Shown here: one piece after another, positions 26,104 through 35,544 of the stretch
Layout: each line of letters starts with the position of its first letter
How positions within the stretch are numbered: the first letter of the stretch is position 1
From: Chthonomonadia bacterium
GTDB taxonomy: Bacteria; Armatimonadota; HRBIN16
Assembly: GCA_013314755.1 (NCBI GenBank)
Contig: JABUFA010000009.1
Location: 1-64,000, forward strand
Direction: 5' to 3'
Length of the DNA stretch: 64,000 nucleotides
The notes under the pieces: generated by a model
What the model was told of the DNA's origin: nothing
Database searches by the model: none
The model's input: only the letters and a program-made list of their open reading frames with translations
Position numbers and translations under genes: made by a program

Positions 26104-27491
26104 ATCCCTTCCTGTTGCGCCAGCTCGTGCAGTATCCGCGCGTAGATGAGCGTAATCCTCTGCAGGGTGCTGATGGCGATGCGTTCGTCGGGCTCGTGCG
26201 CTGCGCCGTCGCCCTCAAAACCGGTGCCAATCGCCACGATGTTGGGAGTAGCGCGGGCGTATGTGCCGCCGCCCATCGTTTTGGGAGGGCTCTCGTCGCC
26301 TGTCTCTTCGCGATACACGCGCAGGATGGTCTGCAAAAACGGCGTCTCTAACGGCACATACAACGGCGCGATGCCGAAGTGGTCAGCCAGCGTGAACCCG
26401 TGCGCTCCAATCGCAGGCTTCAGACGCTCCAGCAGGGCGTCCAGCGTCCATGTCACCGGATAGCGCACGTTGACGGTGCACCGCACGCGCGAGCCGTCGT
26501 ATTCCAACACCCCCAGATTACTGGTGAGCGCACCCGACACTTCATCTGTATGCGCAATACCCAGCGCGGAGCCGTCCAGACTCTGCGCCCACGCTCGCAC
26601 TGCGCTCAGCCACTCGACGTTGTCGGGCAGTCCTAACCGCTCCAGCGCGTCCAGCAACCGAGCGACGGCATTGACGCCTTCGCTGGGCGAACTACCATGC
26701 GCCGACTTGCCCCGCGCGGACACGTGCACTCCCGCATCCTCTGAGATGGTCACGATGTCCTCCAGCCCCGCCAGCGCGTTCAGGATGGAGTCGATATCCG
26801 CCTCCCCCGCGCGGATGAACGCCTCGGCGTGGTCGGGAACCATGTTCGGTCGCTCGCCGCCGCGCGCCCACTCTATATAAGGTAGGCTCTTCGGCACAGC
26901 GGTCTGCTTCTCCAGACGCAGGTTCACGATGCCCTTCTCCGCGTAAATCAGGGGCCAGCCGCCGTCGGGACTGAATCCGCAGGTGGGTCGCTCGGTTTCG
27001 TGCTGGAAGTAGTATTTCATGCATTCCCAGCCGCTCTCTTCATCCCCGCCCACAATCAGGCGGATGCGCCGGCGGATGGGCAGTCCCAGCTCCTGTATCG
27101 CCCGCACCGCGTAGATCACCGCAACCGTGGGTCCCTTATCGTCCTGCGAGCCGCGGGCGTAGATGTAGCCATCGCGGATGACGCCCTCAAACGGGGGCAC
27201 ACTCCAGCCGTTGCCGGGCGGCACTACGTCCACATGGCTCAGCGTCGCCACTATCTGCTCGCCCTCGCCGACCTCCAGATGCAGGGCATAGCCGTCATAG
27301 TCTTTCGTGCGAAAGCCGAACCGCTCGCCCAGCTCCAGCACTCTGTCGAACGCTGTGCGGATGCCCAGCCCGAAAGGCGCCATCGGAATCGATTCGCCCT
27401 TGATGCTCTCACACTGCAGGAGCACGCGCAGGTCGGCAACCATTTCATCGGTGTGCTCTTCTATCCAGCGTTGCAGGGCTTCACGTGCCAT
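26100..27491 (-). CDS. M20-family metallopeptidase (dipeptidase-like)
   Basis: A 463-residue zinc aminopeptidase/dipeptidase of the PepV/CNDP type. Metal ligands are expected in LSHVDVVPPGNGW, SQDDKGPTVAVIYA and GGDEESGWECMKYY, with the catalytic Glu-Glu pair in the last. A dimerisation domain occupies about 200-320. It is translationally coupled with the downstream dehydrogenase. It follows the GH99-like gene on the same strand by about 60 bases, so the three minus-strand genes may form one operon. Confidence 0.92.
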   Translation of the reverse strand: MAREALQRWIEEHTDEMVADLRVLLQCESIKGESIPMAPFGLGIRTAFDRVLELGERFGFRTKDYDGYALHLEVGEGEQIVATLSHVDVVPPGNGWSVPPFEGVIRDGYIYARGSQDDKGPTVAVIYAVRAIQELGLPIRRRIRLIVGGDEESGWECMKYYFQHETERPTCGFSPDGGWPLIYAEKGIVNLRLEKQTAVPKSLPYIEWARGGERPNMVPDHAEAFIRAGEADIDSILNALAGLEDIVTISEDAGVHVSARGKSAHGSSPSEGVNAVARLLDALERLGLPDNVEWLSAVRAWAQSLDGSALGIAHTDEVSGALTSNLGVLEYDGSRVRCTVNVRYPVTWTLDALLERLKPAIGAHGFTLADHFGIAPLYVPLETPFLQTILRVYREETGDESPPKTMGGGTYARATPNIVAIGTGFEGDGAAHEPDERIAISTLQRITLIYARILHELAQQEGI

Positions 27492-27554
27492 ATCTTCTAC
27501 TCCTCCTGTGCTCCCAATTTGGGCAAGGGGGCGCGATTTCCCTTCCCATGGGGC

Positions 27555-28595
27555 TTAGCGGTATCCGCTCAGCATCCTGCCAACAGCCTGCACGCGCCGG
27601 GTATCCGGCTTGCCGTCCGCTCCCAGCGTCGGACACAGCCAGCCTCCCTCATCGTGCTCGTTCCAAGCGTAGGCAATCACCGTGTTCGCCTCGCACCGCT
27701 CGCGATGTGCGCGCACGAAGTCCAGCGCCTCTTTCAACGCCATGGCGCACTGTTCCTGCGTGAAGGTCTCGTAATGCTCCGGTCCGGGCTGGTGCCAGGG
27801 CACCGGGTTGTCCACGCGCGGACGCGGGTCCCATCCCCACGAGACAAGCGGTATCGCCCTGCCGACCTGCACCATCTCGCGCCACAGGTTTCGCATCGCC
27901 TCCATCGCCTGCGAGAACGGTGCGCCCTCCCTCGTGCCGCCGGGCAGGGCATAGGCTGAAATCGCATCCGCACCGATTGTCCCGCGTATCCGCTCGGCGG
28001 TGTGCGGTGAGAAGTGCATGACGGCGATATACGGATTGCCTGCCCCCGCCCGGGTCGCAACCGACCGAAGCGAGTCCACTGCCTGCTTGAACGCCTCTAT
28101 CCTGCCCCACTGCTGTAACACCCACCGGTCCTCGTGCGCCAGCAGATACAGAAGCGGGCGACCTCCCAACACGCGCATATAGTGCGGCAGGCGAAAGTAG
28201 CCCACCAGGCGGCGCACCATGCGGTGGTAGCCATCCGGTCCTCCAAACCTTTCCCACTCCACGATGTTGCACAGGCGCAGACCATGCGTGGACGGCAACT
28301 CGGCAAAACGGCGTAGAGGCAGGGACAGCGGATGCTCTTCGGGATAGGTGACGAACGCCCAGTAATCCAGCCCCGCCTGACGCGCATACGCGATTTCCGC
28401 CTCCAGCACGCCCGGGCGGTCCCCCCGAATACTAACCGTGCCGTCCCCTTCTATTCGGGCGAACCAGGGCAGGCGGAAGCGATATTGCGGCGGCGAGAGG
28501 GTCTTTTCTACCGTTTTGCCCACGTCGCTCAGTTCGCCGTGCCACGCATCCCAGCGAATAGCACCTATGGACGGATAATCGCTACCGAAGAACAT
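27555..28595 (-). CDS. WbsX/GH99-like glycan-active protein
   Basis: A 346-residue protein without signal peptide. The N-terminal YPSIGAIRWDAWHG, the central AGLDYWAFVTY and the C-terminal VIAYAWNEHDEGGWLCPT resemble the TIM-barrel glycoside hydrolase family 99 and its WbsX-like relatives, where an acidic pair near the last motif is catalytic. The family assignment rests on these segments only. ATG 28595 has AGGAGG upstream and gives MFFGSDYPSIG; the longer frame to 28670 is unnecessary. It is upstream of the M20 peptidase gene on the same strand. Confidence 0.6.
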   Translation of the reverse strand: MFFGSDYPSIGAIRWDAWHGELSDVGKTVEKTLSPPQYRFRLPWFARIEGDGTVSIRGDRPGVLEAEIAYARQAGLDYWAFVTYPEEHPLSLPLRRFAELPSTHGLRLCNIVEWERFGGPDGYHRMVRRLVGYFRLPHYMRVLGGRPLLYLLAHEDRWVLQQWGRIEAFKQAVDSLRSVATRAGAGNPYIAVMHFSPHTAERIRGTIGADAISAYALPGGTREGAPFSQAMEAMRNLWREMVQVGRAIPLVSWGWDPRPRVDNPVPWHQPGPEHYETFTQEQCAMALKEALDFVRAHRERCEANTVIAYAWNEHDEGGWLCPTLGADGKPDTRRVQAVGRMLSGYR

Positions 28596-28787
28596 GGCTC
28601 CCTCCTCTTGCGTGACAGAGTGATTCCCGGAGAGTTCGGGGGAATCCTCGTTCGCAGAGGACATCTGCAACAGAAAGCCTTCTTGCTGTGTCTAAGAGGA
28701 AAGGGTGTGCTGGGCGCGAAGGGTATTGACGTGTGGACCTGCGCCCCCTGTTTGCCGAACACATCAACATCAAAAGGTAGGCTTTAG

Positions 28788-30656
28788 ATGCGAAACTTCT
28801 GTCTGGCGGCACTGTGTGTCGTCCTGTTATGGCTGGCGACGACGGGGCAGGCGAAGGAGTACGACCATCCGCTTATCGTACAGACCTACCGCCTGACAGC
28901 CAGCGGCGACGCCGAAGTGGAAGAGGTGCGAACCTTCCGCTTCTCGGGTTCGTTCAGCTGGGCGAATCTGAAGCGCAGTACACAGGGGCAGTATGGGCGT
29001 TACGGCATAGAGTATCTGGGAGTGTGGGATGCGGATACGAGAGAGCCTCTGCGCTATTCGCAGACGACCGAGGGAGAGTATGCCGTCCTTCGCTGGGAGT
29101 ATCAGGCTAAGGATACCACACGCCGGTTCCGCCTGCGCTATCGCATCCGCAACGCGGTACAACGCTACTCCGACGTGGCGCAGTTCTACTGGAAGGCGAT
29201 AGAGGACGAGCACGCGCCGTTGGAGCAGATGCAAATTACCATCCTTCCCCCATCGCCCAGCCCGAAGCTGTTCAAGGTGTTCGTGCACAGCAAAGCCGCG
29301 CCGGGCAGATTGCAGATTGAACCCGACTTCTCGCGTGCCCGGATAGAGCAGAGGGACATTCCGACTGACAGCTACGTGGAAGTGCGGGCGATGCTTGATC
29401 CTGCCATCTTCCCCCAGGCATCCATGCAAGCCGAAAACCGTTACGAAGCCTTTCTGGAGGAGGAGCGGCGTTTTGCGGAACGGGAACTGCGCGAGGCTCA
29501 AAGGCGTGCACGAATCGCGCGGGTAGTGAACTGGTGGATCAATATTGAAATACCAATCGCCCTGGCGCTTTCTGTGGGGCTGGTCGGCTATCTGGTGGTG
29601 ACCTACAGGCGCTATGGGCGGGAGCCAGAGATTCCAGAGATAGAGTACGAGCGCGAACCGCCTCGTGACCTGCCGCCGGCAGTGGTTCCTGCTATCCTGA
29701 CGCAAAGCAAGGCAGAGCCAGCCCAGGTCATAAAAGGCTTCTCGGCGACAGTGCTGGAAGCAGCGCGACTGGGCTATCTGAGCATCGAAGAGACACAAAC
29801 AGAAGGACTGCTCGGTACAGGGCTCTTCCGACGTACAGAACGGCGCTATGTGCTTACGCCTGAAGGAAAATCCGCCCTGATGGGTGTGGCAATTCAGTCC
29901 CCAGTGCGCAAGGGAAGACCATTGGAGGAGTTTGAGCGGAAGGCGCTGCGAATCTTGCTCATTGAAGCAGGTGATGGTAACGCCGTCACGGAGAGCGAAC
30001 TGCGCAAATGGGCGGAGAAAACGGTCGGCAGCAAAACGCAGATGCTTCGCTTCATCGAAGGGTGGGGCAAAGAGCTTCGGCGATGGTTCGAGAAGCAGTA
30101 TTTTCGTCTGGACGACCCCCAGAGCGAAAGCGCAAAAAAGCGATACCTCATCCACCTGGCGATACTCGGTGGCGCAGGCTCGGTGCTGACGTTTCCGGTC
30201 AGCCTGTTTACGCTGTTACCGGTGAGCGTGGTGGTAGCGATTATCGCCGCCGTATCCCTTTCCCGACGCAGTCCTGAAGCGGCGCGTGAATACCAGCGGT
30301 GGGACGCCTTCAAACGCTTCATGACCGACTTCTCCGCCATGCGCGAGGCAGGACCAGAGCTCCTTCCCCTGTGGGAACGATATCTGGTGTATGCGGTGTC
30401 GCTGGGCGTGGCGCAGAAGCTTATCCATAACCTGGCACTGCTGGCGCAGGAATATGACTACTCGCTGTCGCATCCTGCGTGGTACCACACGGCGTCGGGA
30501 GCGACATTCTCGACGGACTCGCTGTCGGGCATGACGAATTTCGTGGAGAACCTGCAGAACCTGACCAGCGCGCTGTCGTCCAGCACCAGCAGCGGTGGCG
30601 GCTTCAGCGGCGGCGGTGGAGGCGGAGGGGGCGGCGGAAGCAGTGGCGCCGGTTAA
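28788..30656 (+). CDS. DUF2207 membrane protein with glycine-rich tail
   Basis: A 622-residue protein. It has an N-terminal signal (1-22), then an extracytoplasmic DUF2207 beta domain (about 25-210, including YDHPLIVQTYRLTASGDAEVEE), and a membrane span near 250-270. A long cytoplasmic region follows, with a pair of hydrophobic segments around 450-490. The C-terminus is almost pure glycine and serine. The same tail is typical of DUF2207 proteins. It is followed 18 bases later by a lemA gene, the usual partner. The biological role of this pair is not established. Confidence 0.85.
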   Translation: MRNFCLAALCVVLLWLATTGQAKEYDHPLIVQTYRLTASGDAEVEEVRTFRFSGSFSWANLKRSTQGQYGRYGIEYLGVWDADTREPLRYSQTTEGEYAVLRWEYQAKDTTRRFRLRYRIRNAVQRYSDVAQFYWKAIEDEHAPLEQMQITILPPSPSPKLFKVFVHSKAAPGRLQIEPDFSRARIEQRDIPTDSYVEVRAMLDPAIFPQASMQAENRYEAFLEEERRFAERELREAQRRARIARVVNWWINIEIPIALALSVGLVGYLVVTYRRYGREPEIPEIEYEREPPRDLPPAVVPAILTQSKAEPAQVIKGFSATVLEAARLGYLSIEETQTEGLLGTGLFRRTERRYVLTPEGKSALMGVAIQSPVRKGRPLEEFERKALRILLIEAGDGNAVTESELRKWAEKTVGSKTQMLRFIEGWGKELRRWFEKQYFRLDDPQSESAKKRYLIHLAILGGAGSVLTFPVSLFTLLPVSVVVAIIAAVSLSRRSPEAAREYQRWDAFKRFMTDFSAMREAGPELLPLWERYLVYAVSLGVAQKLIHNLALLAQEYDYSLSHPAWYHTASGATFSTDSLSGMTNFVENLQNLTSALSSSTSSGGGFSGGGGGGGGGGSSGAG

Positions 30657-30674
30657 CGGGAAGGAGGCATCGCG

Positions 30675-31211
30675 ATGTGGATTGCAATTGTCGTTCTGAT
30701 ACTCGCCATCTGGGCGGTGGTCACCTACAACAGGCTGGTGGTTCTTCGCAATCGGGTGGATAATGCTCGGGCGCAGGTGGACGTGCAGCTGAAACGGCGG
30801 TACGACCTGATTCCCCGACTGGTGGAGACGGTGCGCGGTTACGCCCAGCACGAGGAGCGCATTTTCCAGCGCATCGCCGAGTTGCGGGCACAGGCGTTGC
30901 AGTCGCTGTCCGTGTCACAGCAAGAGGCGCTGGAAGGAGAGGTTAAGAGCAGTTTGAGCGGTTTGATTGCGCTGGCGGAGGCGTACCCCGAGATGAAGGC
31001 GAACACGAACTTTCTGGAACTGCAGGAAGAGCTGAGCGACACAGAGGACAAAATCCGCTACGCCCGCCAGTTTTACAACGACACGGTGATGCGTTACAAC
31101 GTGGCAATCGGGCAGTTCCCGGCGGTGTTGCTGGCGCCCGTGCTGGGGTTCCAGCCGCAGCCGTTGTTCACGCTGGAACACGCACAACACGAGCGCGAAG
31201 TGCCAAAATAG
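30675..31211 (+). CDS. lemA: LemA family protein
   Basis: A 178-residue LemA protein. It has an N-terminal membrane anchor (3-20) with the conserved YNRLVVLRNRVDNARAQVDVQLKRRYDLIPRLVETVRGYAQHE block. A helical bundle follows, ending in the conserved FYNDTVMRYNVAIGQFPA and a short proline-rich tail. LemA proteins are anchored with the helical domain on one membrane face; function is poorly known. GGAGG lies eight bases before ATG. It is co-transcribed with the DUF2207 gene. Confidence 0.95.
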   Translation: MWIAIVVLILAIWAVVTYNRLVVLRNRVDNARAQVDVQLKRRYDLIPRLVETVRGYAQHEERIFQRIAELRAQALQSLSVSQQEALEGEVKSSLSGLIALAEAYPEMKANTNFLELQEELSDTEDKIRYARQFYNDTVMRYNVAIGQFPAVLLAPVLGFQPQPLFTLEHAQHEREVPK

Positions 31212-31242
31212 AAAAACCTCACCATCCCATATTAACCTGGAG

Positions 31243-31517
31243 GTTGCGGGCTACTTTGGAATGCTGAAGCATGGCTTCAGCAGATTTCGCCAAGTGTTAC
31301 CTGCGATTTTCTGTCGCAAGGTTGTCGTAAAAAAACACCCCTGCAACTGGAAGTTGCGGGCTACCCAAAACGAAGCCTCCTGCGGAGGCTGAGCTTGAAC
31401 TGCTGAAGCATGGCTTCAGCAATCCATACCTGCTTCAGCAGGTTTCGTCTTGTGTTGCCTGCGACTTCCAGTCGCAAGGTTGCAATTCTTGTACCGCTGA
31501 AGCATGGCTTTAGCAAT
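31243..31517 (-). repeat. composite palindromic repeat cluster B
   Basis: The 433-base gap between lemA and citrate synthase carries the same palindromes as cluster A in the opposite orientation: b (GCTGAAGCATGGCTTCAGC) near 31264-31282, 31402-31420 and 31496-31514; a reverse near 31301-31322 and 31459-31482; c reverse near 31339-31362; d near 31428-31445. No gene is seen except the start region of the citrate synthase leader. Confidence 0.8.
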
Positions 31518-31549
31518 CCATATCTGAGTCCTGACCTTCATGAAAAAAG

Positions 31550-31578
31550 TTGACTTCTTTAAGTATTCCGAGTAAAAT
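31550..31578 (+). promoter_or_regulatory. citrate synthase promoter
   Basis: TTGACT (31550-31555), exactly 17 bases, then TAAAAT (31573-31578). The leader to ATG 31645 is about 60 bases. A 21-codon frame starting at ATG 31583 ends at TGA 31646-31648, overlapping the citrate synthase start. Confidence 0.75.
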
Positions 31579-31644
31579 CGCTATGGAAAACTCAGCACCT
31601 CCAAACACCGCAGGGCGGGGGCTGAATATGAGAGGAGATGAACA

Positions 31645-32766
31645 ATGATTGCTGCAAAAGGACTGGAAGACGTTATCGCTGGCACTTCCTCTATCAGTGA
31701 TGTGAATGGGCAAACCGGGCAATTGATTTATCGTGGCTATGACATTGATGACCTTGCACGGTATGCCACCTTCGAGGAAGTCATCTACCTGCTATGGTTT
31801 GGCAAGTTGCCCAACAAGAACGAGTATCAGCAACTGCGGGAACAGTTGATAGCCAACCGGGAGCTACCCGTTCAGGTCATGAAGCTGCTGTTTGACCTGC
31901 CTCAACGCGCCAACCCGATGCATCTGTTGCGCACCGTCGTATCCGCTCTGGCGTTGTATGACCCCGATGCCAGCGACAACTCTCCTGATGCGAATCTGCG
32001 CAAAGCGATACGTCTGACAGCGCGCATCCCGACCATTATCACCTCTATCGAGCGCATCCGAAGCGGGGAGCTTCCGCTGAAAAACAACCCAGAGCTCAGC
32101 CATGCTGCGAACTACCTCTACACCCTGACGGGAACGATGCCAGATGAGCTGAGCGTGCGCGCGATGGACGTTGCGCTTATCCTGCAGGCAGACCATGAGT
32201 TTAACGCCTCTACCTTCACCGCACGTGTGATTACCTCCACCCTTTCCGATATGTATTCGGCGGTAGTGGGGGCAATCGGTGCGCTGGCAGGACCCCTGCA
32301 CGGCGGCGCCAACGAGCGAGTGATGCGCATGTTGATTGATATCGGCCAGCCAGAGCGTGCCGAGGAGTACGTGAAGGGATTGCTCGCGCAGAAACAGCGC
32401 GTCATGGGCTTCGGGCATCGCGTGTATAAGACCGAAGACCCGCGAGCCAAGCATCTGAAGCAATTGTCGCGCGAACTTGGCGAGCGCCAGGGCAACCTGC
32501 GATGGTACCTCATCTCCGAGAAGGTAGAAGAGGTGATGCTTCGCGAAAAGGGACTGTACTGCAACGTGGACTTCTACTCCGCGTCGGTACAGTACATGCT
32601 GGGCATCCCAATTGACATGTTCACGCCCCTGTTCGCCAGCAGTCGCATCGTAGGGTGGACGGCACACGTCATGGAACAGATGGCAGACAACCGCCTGATT
32701 CGCCCGCGCGCGGAGTATGTGGGCCCACGCAATCTGCCGTGGGTGCCAATGGACCAGCGCGAGTAG
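31645..32766 (+). CDS. gltA: citrate synthase
   Basis: A 373-residue citrate synthase of the short dimeric type, condensing acetyl-CoA with oxaloacetate. The catalytic triad can be placed: H219 in GPLHGGANERVM, H258 in GFGHRVYKTEDPRA and D309 in NVDFYSASVQ. AGAGGAG lies eight bases before ATG. It has its own strong promoter. It is followed 24 bases later by an ornithine cyclodeaminase-like gene that may be read through. Isocitrate dehydrogenase lies 8 kb away on the other strand. Confidence 0.95.
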   Translation: MIAAKGLEDVIAGTSSISDVNGQTGQLIYRGYDIDDLARYATFEEVIYLLWFGKLPNKNEYQQLREQLIANRELPVQVMKLLFDLPQRANPMHLLRTVVSALALYDPDASDNSPDANLRKAIRLTARIPTIITSIERIRSGELPLKNNPELSHAANYLYTLTGTMPDELSVRAMDVALILQADHEFNASTFTARVITSTLSDMYSAVVGAIGALAGPLHGGANERVMRMLIDIGQPERAEEYVKGLLAQKQRVMGFGHRVYKTEDPRAKHLKQLSRELGERQGNLRWYLISEKVEEVMLREKGLYCNVDFYSASVQYMLGIPIDMFTPLFASSRIVGWTAHVMEQMADNRLIRPRAEYVGPRNLPWVPMDQRE

Positions 32767-32790
32767 GCTCGTGCCGACGGAGAGACCACC

Positions 32791-33744
32791 ATGGCGTTCT
32801 TTCTGACCGAAGCACAGGTCAACAGCTTGCTGACGATGCCGGAGGCGGTGGACGCGGTGGAACGCGCTTTCGCCGCGCAGGGACAGGCGGAGGTGCTGAA
32901 CAACCCGCGCCAGCGCCTCTATCTGCCGGATGGGGTGTTCCACATCATGGCGGCAGCTGTGCTCAGCGAGGGGGTGTTCGGCTTCAAGGCATACGCTTCA
33001 TTCGCCCCGAAGACTCGCTTCCTTTTCTTCCTTTACGATGCCGATAACGGCAACCTGCTGTGTGTGATAGAAGCGGACCGATTAGGGCAGATTCGCACCG
33101 GAGCCGCCTCGGGGGTTGCCACCCGCTATATGGCGCGGCACGACGCGCGAACACTGGGCATCCTCGGTGCCGGCTGGCAGGCGGAGACACAGGTGGAGGC
33201 AGTGTGTACGGTACGCCCGATAGCCCGCGTGAAGGTCTACTCGCGCCATCCAGAGCGCAGGGAACAGTTTGCCGAGCGCATGAGCGCACGACTGGGCATC
33301 TCGGTAGTGCCTGCGGATACCGCCGAAGAAGCCGTACGGGGAAGCGCGGTGGTGGTGTGTGCGACAACCGCTCGCGAGCCGATACTTTTTGGAGAGTGGC
33401 TGGACGATGGCACGCATATCAACGCCATCGGGGCAAACGCAGTGTCGCGCCGCGAGATGGACGTGAGCGTGTTCGCGCGATGCCGCACCGTGGCGGTTGA
33501 TGACCGCGAGCAGGCAAAGATAGAATCAGGAGAAATCCTGACCGCCATCGAATCACGTAAGCTGAACTGGCGACAGGTGTATGAGCTGGCAGACATCGTG
33601 GTCGGCAGGGTGCCTGGGCGCATCGACCCCGCGGAGGTGACGCTGTTCAAGAGCCTTGGCGTGGCGCTGGAGGATGTGGCGGTGGCGCATGTGGTGTACC
33701 GCAAAGCGCTGGCTCAGGGCATCGGGCAATCCCTGCCGTTTTAA
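32791..33744 (+). CDS. ornithine cyclodeaminase / mu-crystallin family protein
   Basis: A 317-residue NAD(P)-binding protein. The Rossmann motif [16 protein letters not shown] is near residues 126-141. [18 protein letters not shown] precedes it. A C-terminal dimerisation strand region includes [27 protein letters not shown]. The family includes ornithine cyclodeaminase, alanine dehydrogenase and ketimine reductases, and the exact reaction cannot be told from sequence. It probably shares the citrate synthase transcript. Confidence 0.88.
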   Translation: MAFFLTEAQVNSLLTMPEAVDAVERAFAAQGQAEVLNNPRQRLYLPDGVFHIMAAAVLSEGVFGFKAYASFAPKTRFLFFLYDADNGNLLCVIEADRLGQIRTGAASGVATRYMARHDARTLGILGAGWQAETQVEAVCTVRPIARVKVYSRHPERREQFAERMSARLGISVVPADTAEEAVRGSAVVVCATTAREPILFGEWLDDGTHINAIGANAVSRREMDVSVFARCRTVAVDDREQAKIESGEILTAIESRKLNWRQVYELADIVVGRVPGRIDPAEVTLFKSLGVALEDVAVAHVVYRKALAQGIGQSLPF

Positions 33745-33762
33745 GGCATCATTCAAACAGGG

Positions 33763-33768
33763 TACAAT
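33763..33768 (+). promoter_or_regulatory. -10 box for nuoB-nuoI
   Basis: TACAAT lies 35 bases before ATG 33804. The -35 (TTTAAG, overlapping the stop of the previous gene) is weak. Confidence 0.4.
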
Positions 33769-33803
33769 CTAGCAAGGCAAACAAAACGGAGAGGAGCTTC
33801 GTG

Positions 33804-34370
33804 ATGGCAAAGCGCATCGTGGAAATATCCGCGCACGATACGACCACGCCCCAGATACCCGGCGTGCAACAGCAGGGCAACATCCTGCTGGCGAAGCTGG
33901 AGGACCTGGTGCGCTGGGGACGGGTCAACAGCCTGTGGCCGCTCACCTTTGGGCTGGCGTGTTGCGCTATTGAGATGATGTCCACCGTGTCGGCACGGTT
34001 TGATATTTCACGCTTTGGCTCGGAGGTGTTCCGCCCCAGCCCGCGGCAGGCGGACGTGATGATTGTGGCGGGGCGAGTCTCCAAGAAGATGGGACCTGTC
34101 CTGCGCCAGCTGTACGACCAGATGCCCAACCCCAAATGGGTCATTTCAATGGGCGCGTGTGCCTCGTGCGGAGGCGTATTCAACAACTATGCCATCCTGC
34201 AGGGGGTTGACCAGATTGTGCCGGTAGATGTGTATGTGCCCGGCTGCCCGCCCTCGCCGGATGCCCTGCTGTACGGTCTTCTGCAGTTACAGCGCAAGAT
34301 ACGTCAGCAGCACCGGGGGATGCTGATAGAGCTGCCCATGCTGAAGCGCGAGGAGGTCGCCAGCCGATGA
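33804..34370 (+). CDS. nuoB: NADH-quinone oxidoreductase subunit B
   Basis: A 188-residue peripheral-arm subunit of Complex I that holds the N2 [4Fe-4S] cluster. The four ligands are visible: adjacent cysteines in LACCAIEMM, one in [10 protein letters not shown] and one in [11 protein letters not shown] 33804 is preferred over GTG 33801 because GAGGAG is then seven bases away. It overlaps nuoI by four bases. No other nuo gene is within the window, so the remaining subunits must be elsewhere. Confidence 0.94.
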   Translation: MAKRIVEISAHDTTTPQIPGVQQQGNILLAKLEDLVRWGRVNSLWPLTFGLACCAIEMMSTVSARFDISRFGSEVFRPSPRQADVMIVAGRVSKKMGPVLRQLYDQMPNPKWVISMGACASCGGVFNNYAILQGVDQIVPVDVYVPGCPPSPDALLYGLLQLQRKIRQQHRGMLIELPMLKREEVASR

Positions 34371-34843
34371 TTACTCAGGTTGCCAAACGCTTTGTGAAAA
34401 CGGTTCTGCCTCTGGCGCAGGGGCTGAGCATTACTTTCCGCCACCAGCCGCCGTTCCATGAGCCAATCACGGTGGAATATCCCGAACAGAAGCGCCCGAT
34501 GTATCCTCGTACACGCTGGCGGCATGTGCTGCGTCGCTACGACAACGGGCTGGAGCGATGCATCGGCTGTTCGCTGTGTGCGGGGGCGTGCCCGGCACGC
34601 TGTATCTACGTGGAAGCCGCGGAAAACACCGATGAGCATCGTTTTTCGCCGGGCGAGCGCTACGCACGACGCTACGAAATCAATATGCTCCGCTGTATCT
34701 TCTGCGGCTACTGCCAGGAAGCCTGCCCGACAGGCGCCATCGTCCTGCGCGACGATTACGAGCTTGCAGATTATCACCGCAGCGACTTCATCTATACCAA
34801 AGAGATGCTCCTTGAACCGATACCAGAACCACAGGAGGAGTAG
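34367..34843 (+). CDS. nuoI: NADH-quinone oxidoreductase subunit I (8Fe ferredoxin)
   Basis: A 158-residue ferredoxin-like subunit with two [4Fe-4S] motifs: [15 protein letters not shown] (about 65-79) and [15 protein letters not shown] (about 111-125). They relay electrons to N2. The N-terminal segment [21 protein letters not shown] is typical of NuoI. It overlaps nuoB as ATGA. A strong hairpin lies eight bases after the stop, so the transcript ends here and this is a two-gene Complex I unit. Confidence 0.94.
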   Translation: MITQVAKRFVKTVLPLAQGLSITFRHQPPFHEPITVEYPEQKRPMYPRTRWRHVLRRYDNGLERCIGCSLCAGACPARCIYVEAAENTDEHRFSPGERYARRYEINMLRCIFCGYCQEACPTGAIVLRDDYELADYHRSDFIYTKEMLLEPIPEPQEE

Positions 34844-34850
34844 AAAAAAT

Positions 34851-34878
34851 ACCGCCGCGCAACGAAAAGCGCGGCGGT
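34851..34878. terminator. strong hairpin after nuoI
   Basis: ACCGCCGCGC and GCGCGGCGGT pair perfectly over ten bases around an eight-base loop. An A-tract precedes it, so it could also terminate minus-strand transcripts. Confidence 0.7.
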
Positions 34879-34892
34879 GAGTCTAATGATAG

Positions 34893-34921
34893 GGAACCGA
34901 CGCCAGCACCACAGGCGTAAT
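34893..34921 (+). promoter_or_regulatory. ECF-type promoter upstream of the sigma gene
   Basis: GGAACC (34893-34898), 17 bases, then CGTAAT (34916-34921). This matches the GAAC / CGTA pattern of ECF-dependent promoters and suggests that the sigma factor activates its own operon. Confidence 0.55.
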
Positions 34922-34938
34922 AATGCACAGGAGGACAA

Positions 34939-35544
34939 ATGGTAATGGAATGGACAACGGAGGCAACTGCCAGCTGGCAGGATACACGCGAAGAGTTTGA
35001 AAAGCTGATGCGCCGGCATCACCGCACGGTATACAATATTGCCTACCGTTTGACCGGCAATCGGGACGATGCGGAAGACCTGACGCAGGAGGCGTTTATT
35101 CGCGCCTTCCGGTTCTTTGACCGCTACAACCGAGAGATGCCTTTCGAGAACTGGATGTACCGCATCGTCAATAACGCCTTCATCGACATGCTGCGTCGGC
35201 GACCGAAGGCACAGATGATTTCGCTGGATCAGCCGCTCAATTTGCAGGATTCGGACAAAGATGTGCAGTTCGAAATACCCGACACAGCATCAAACCCTGA
35301 GACGATTGTGATGTCTGAGGAACTGGAGGACTATATCCAGCGCGCCCTGGATGCCCTGCCGCCTGACTTTCGCACCACGGTGGTGCTGGCAGACATTCAG
35401 GGACTATCCTACGAAGAGATAGCGGAAGCCATGCACTGTTCGTTGGGCACAGTGCGCTCGCGTCTGCATCGAGGCAGACGTTTCCTTCGGCAACGCATCG
35501 AAGCGTATCAACAAGCCAGAGCGCGTGGAGAGGTGGACCCATGA
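34939..35544 (+). CDS. ECF RNA polymerase sigma factor
   Basis: A 201-residue group 4 sigma-70 factor of the RpoE/SigW kind. Region 2 occupies about 20-90 (YNIAYRLTGNRDDAEDLTQE, then FENWMYRIVNNAFIDMLRRR). After a linker, region 4 occupies about 130-185 (LSYEEIAEAMHCSLGTVRSRLHRGRRFL). Two ATGs are possible: 34939 has AGGAGG four bases away, and 34945 has it ten bases away. The stop overlaps the anti-sigma start by four bases, and a protease gene follows, as in envelope-stress modules. Confidence 0.93.
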   Translation: MVMEWTTEATASWQDTREEFEKLMRRHHRTVYNIAYRLTGNRDDAEDLTQEAFIRAFRFFDRYNREMPFENWMYRIVNNAFIDMLRRRPKAQMISLDQPLNLQDSDKDVQFEIPDTASNPETIVMSEELEDYIQRALDALPPDFRTTVVLADIQGLSYEEIAEAMHCSLGTVRSRLHRGRRFLRQRIEAYQQARARGEVDP

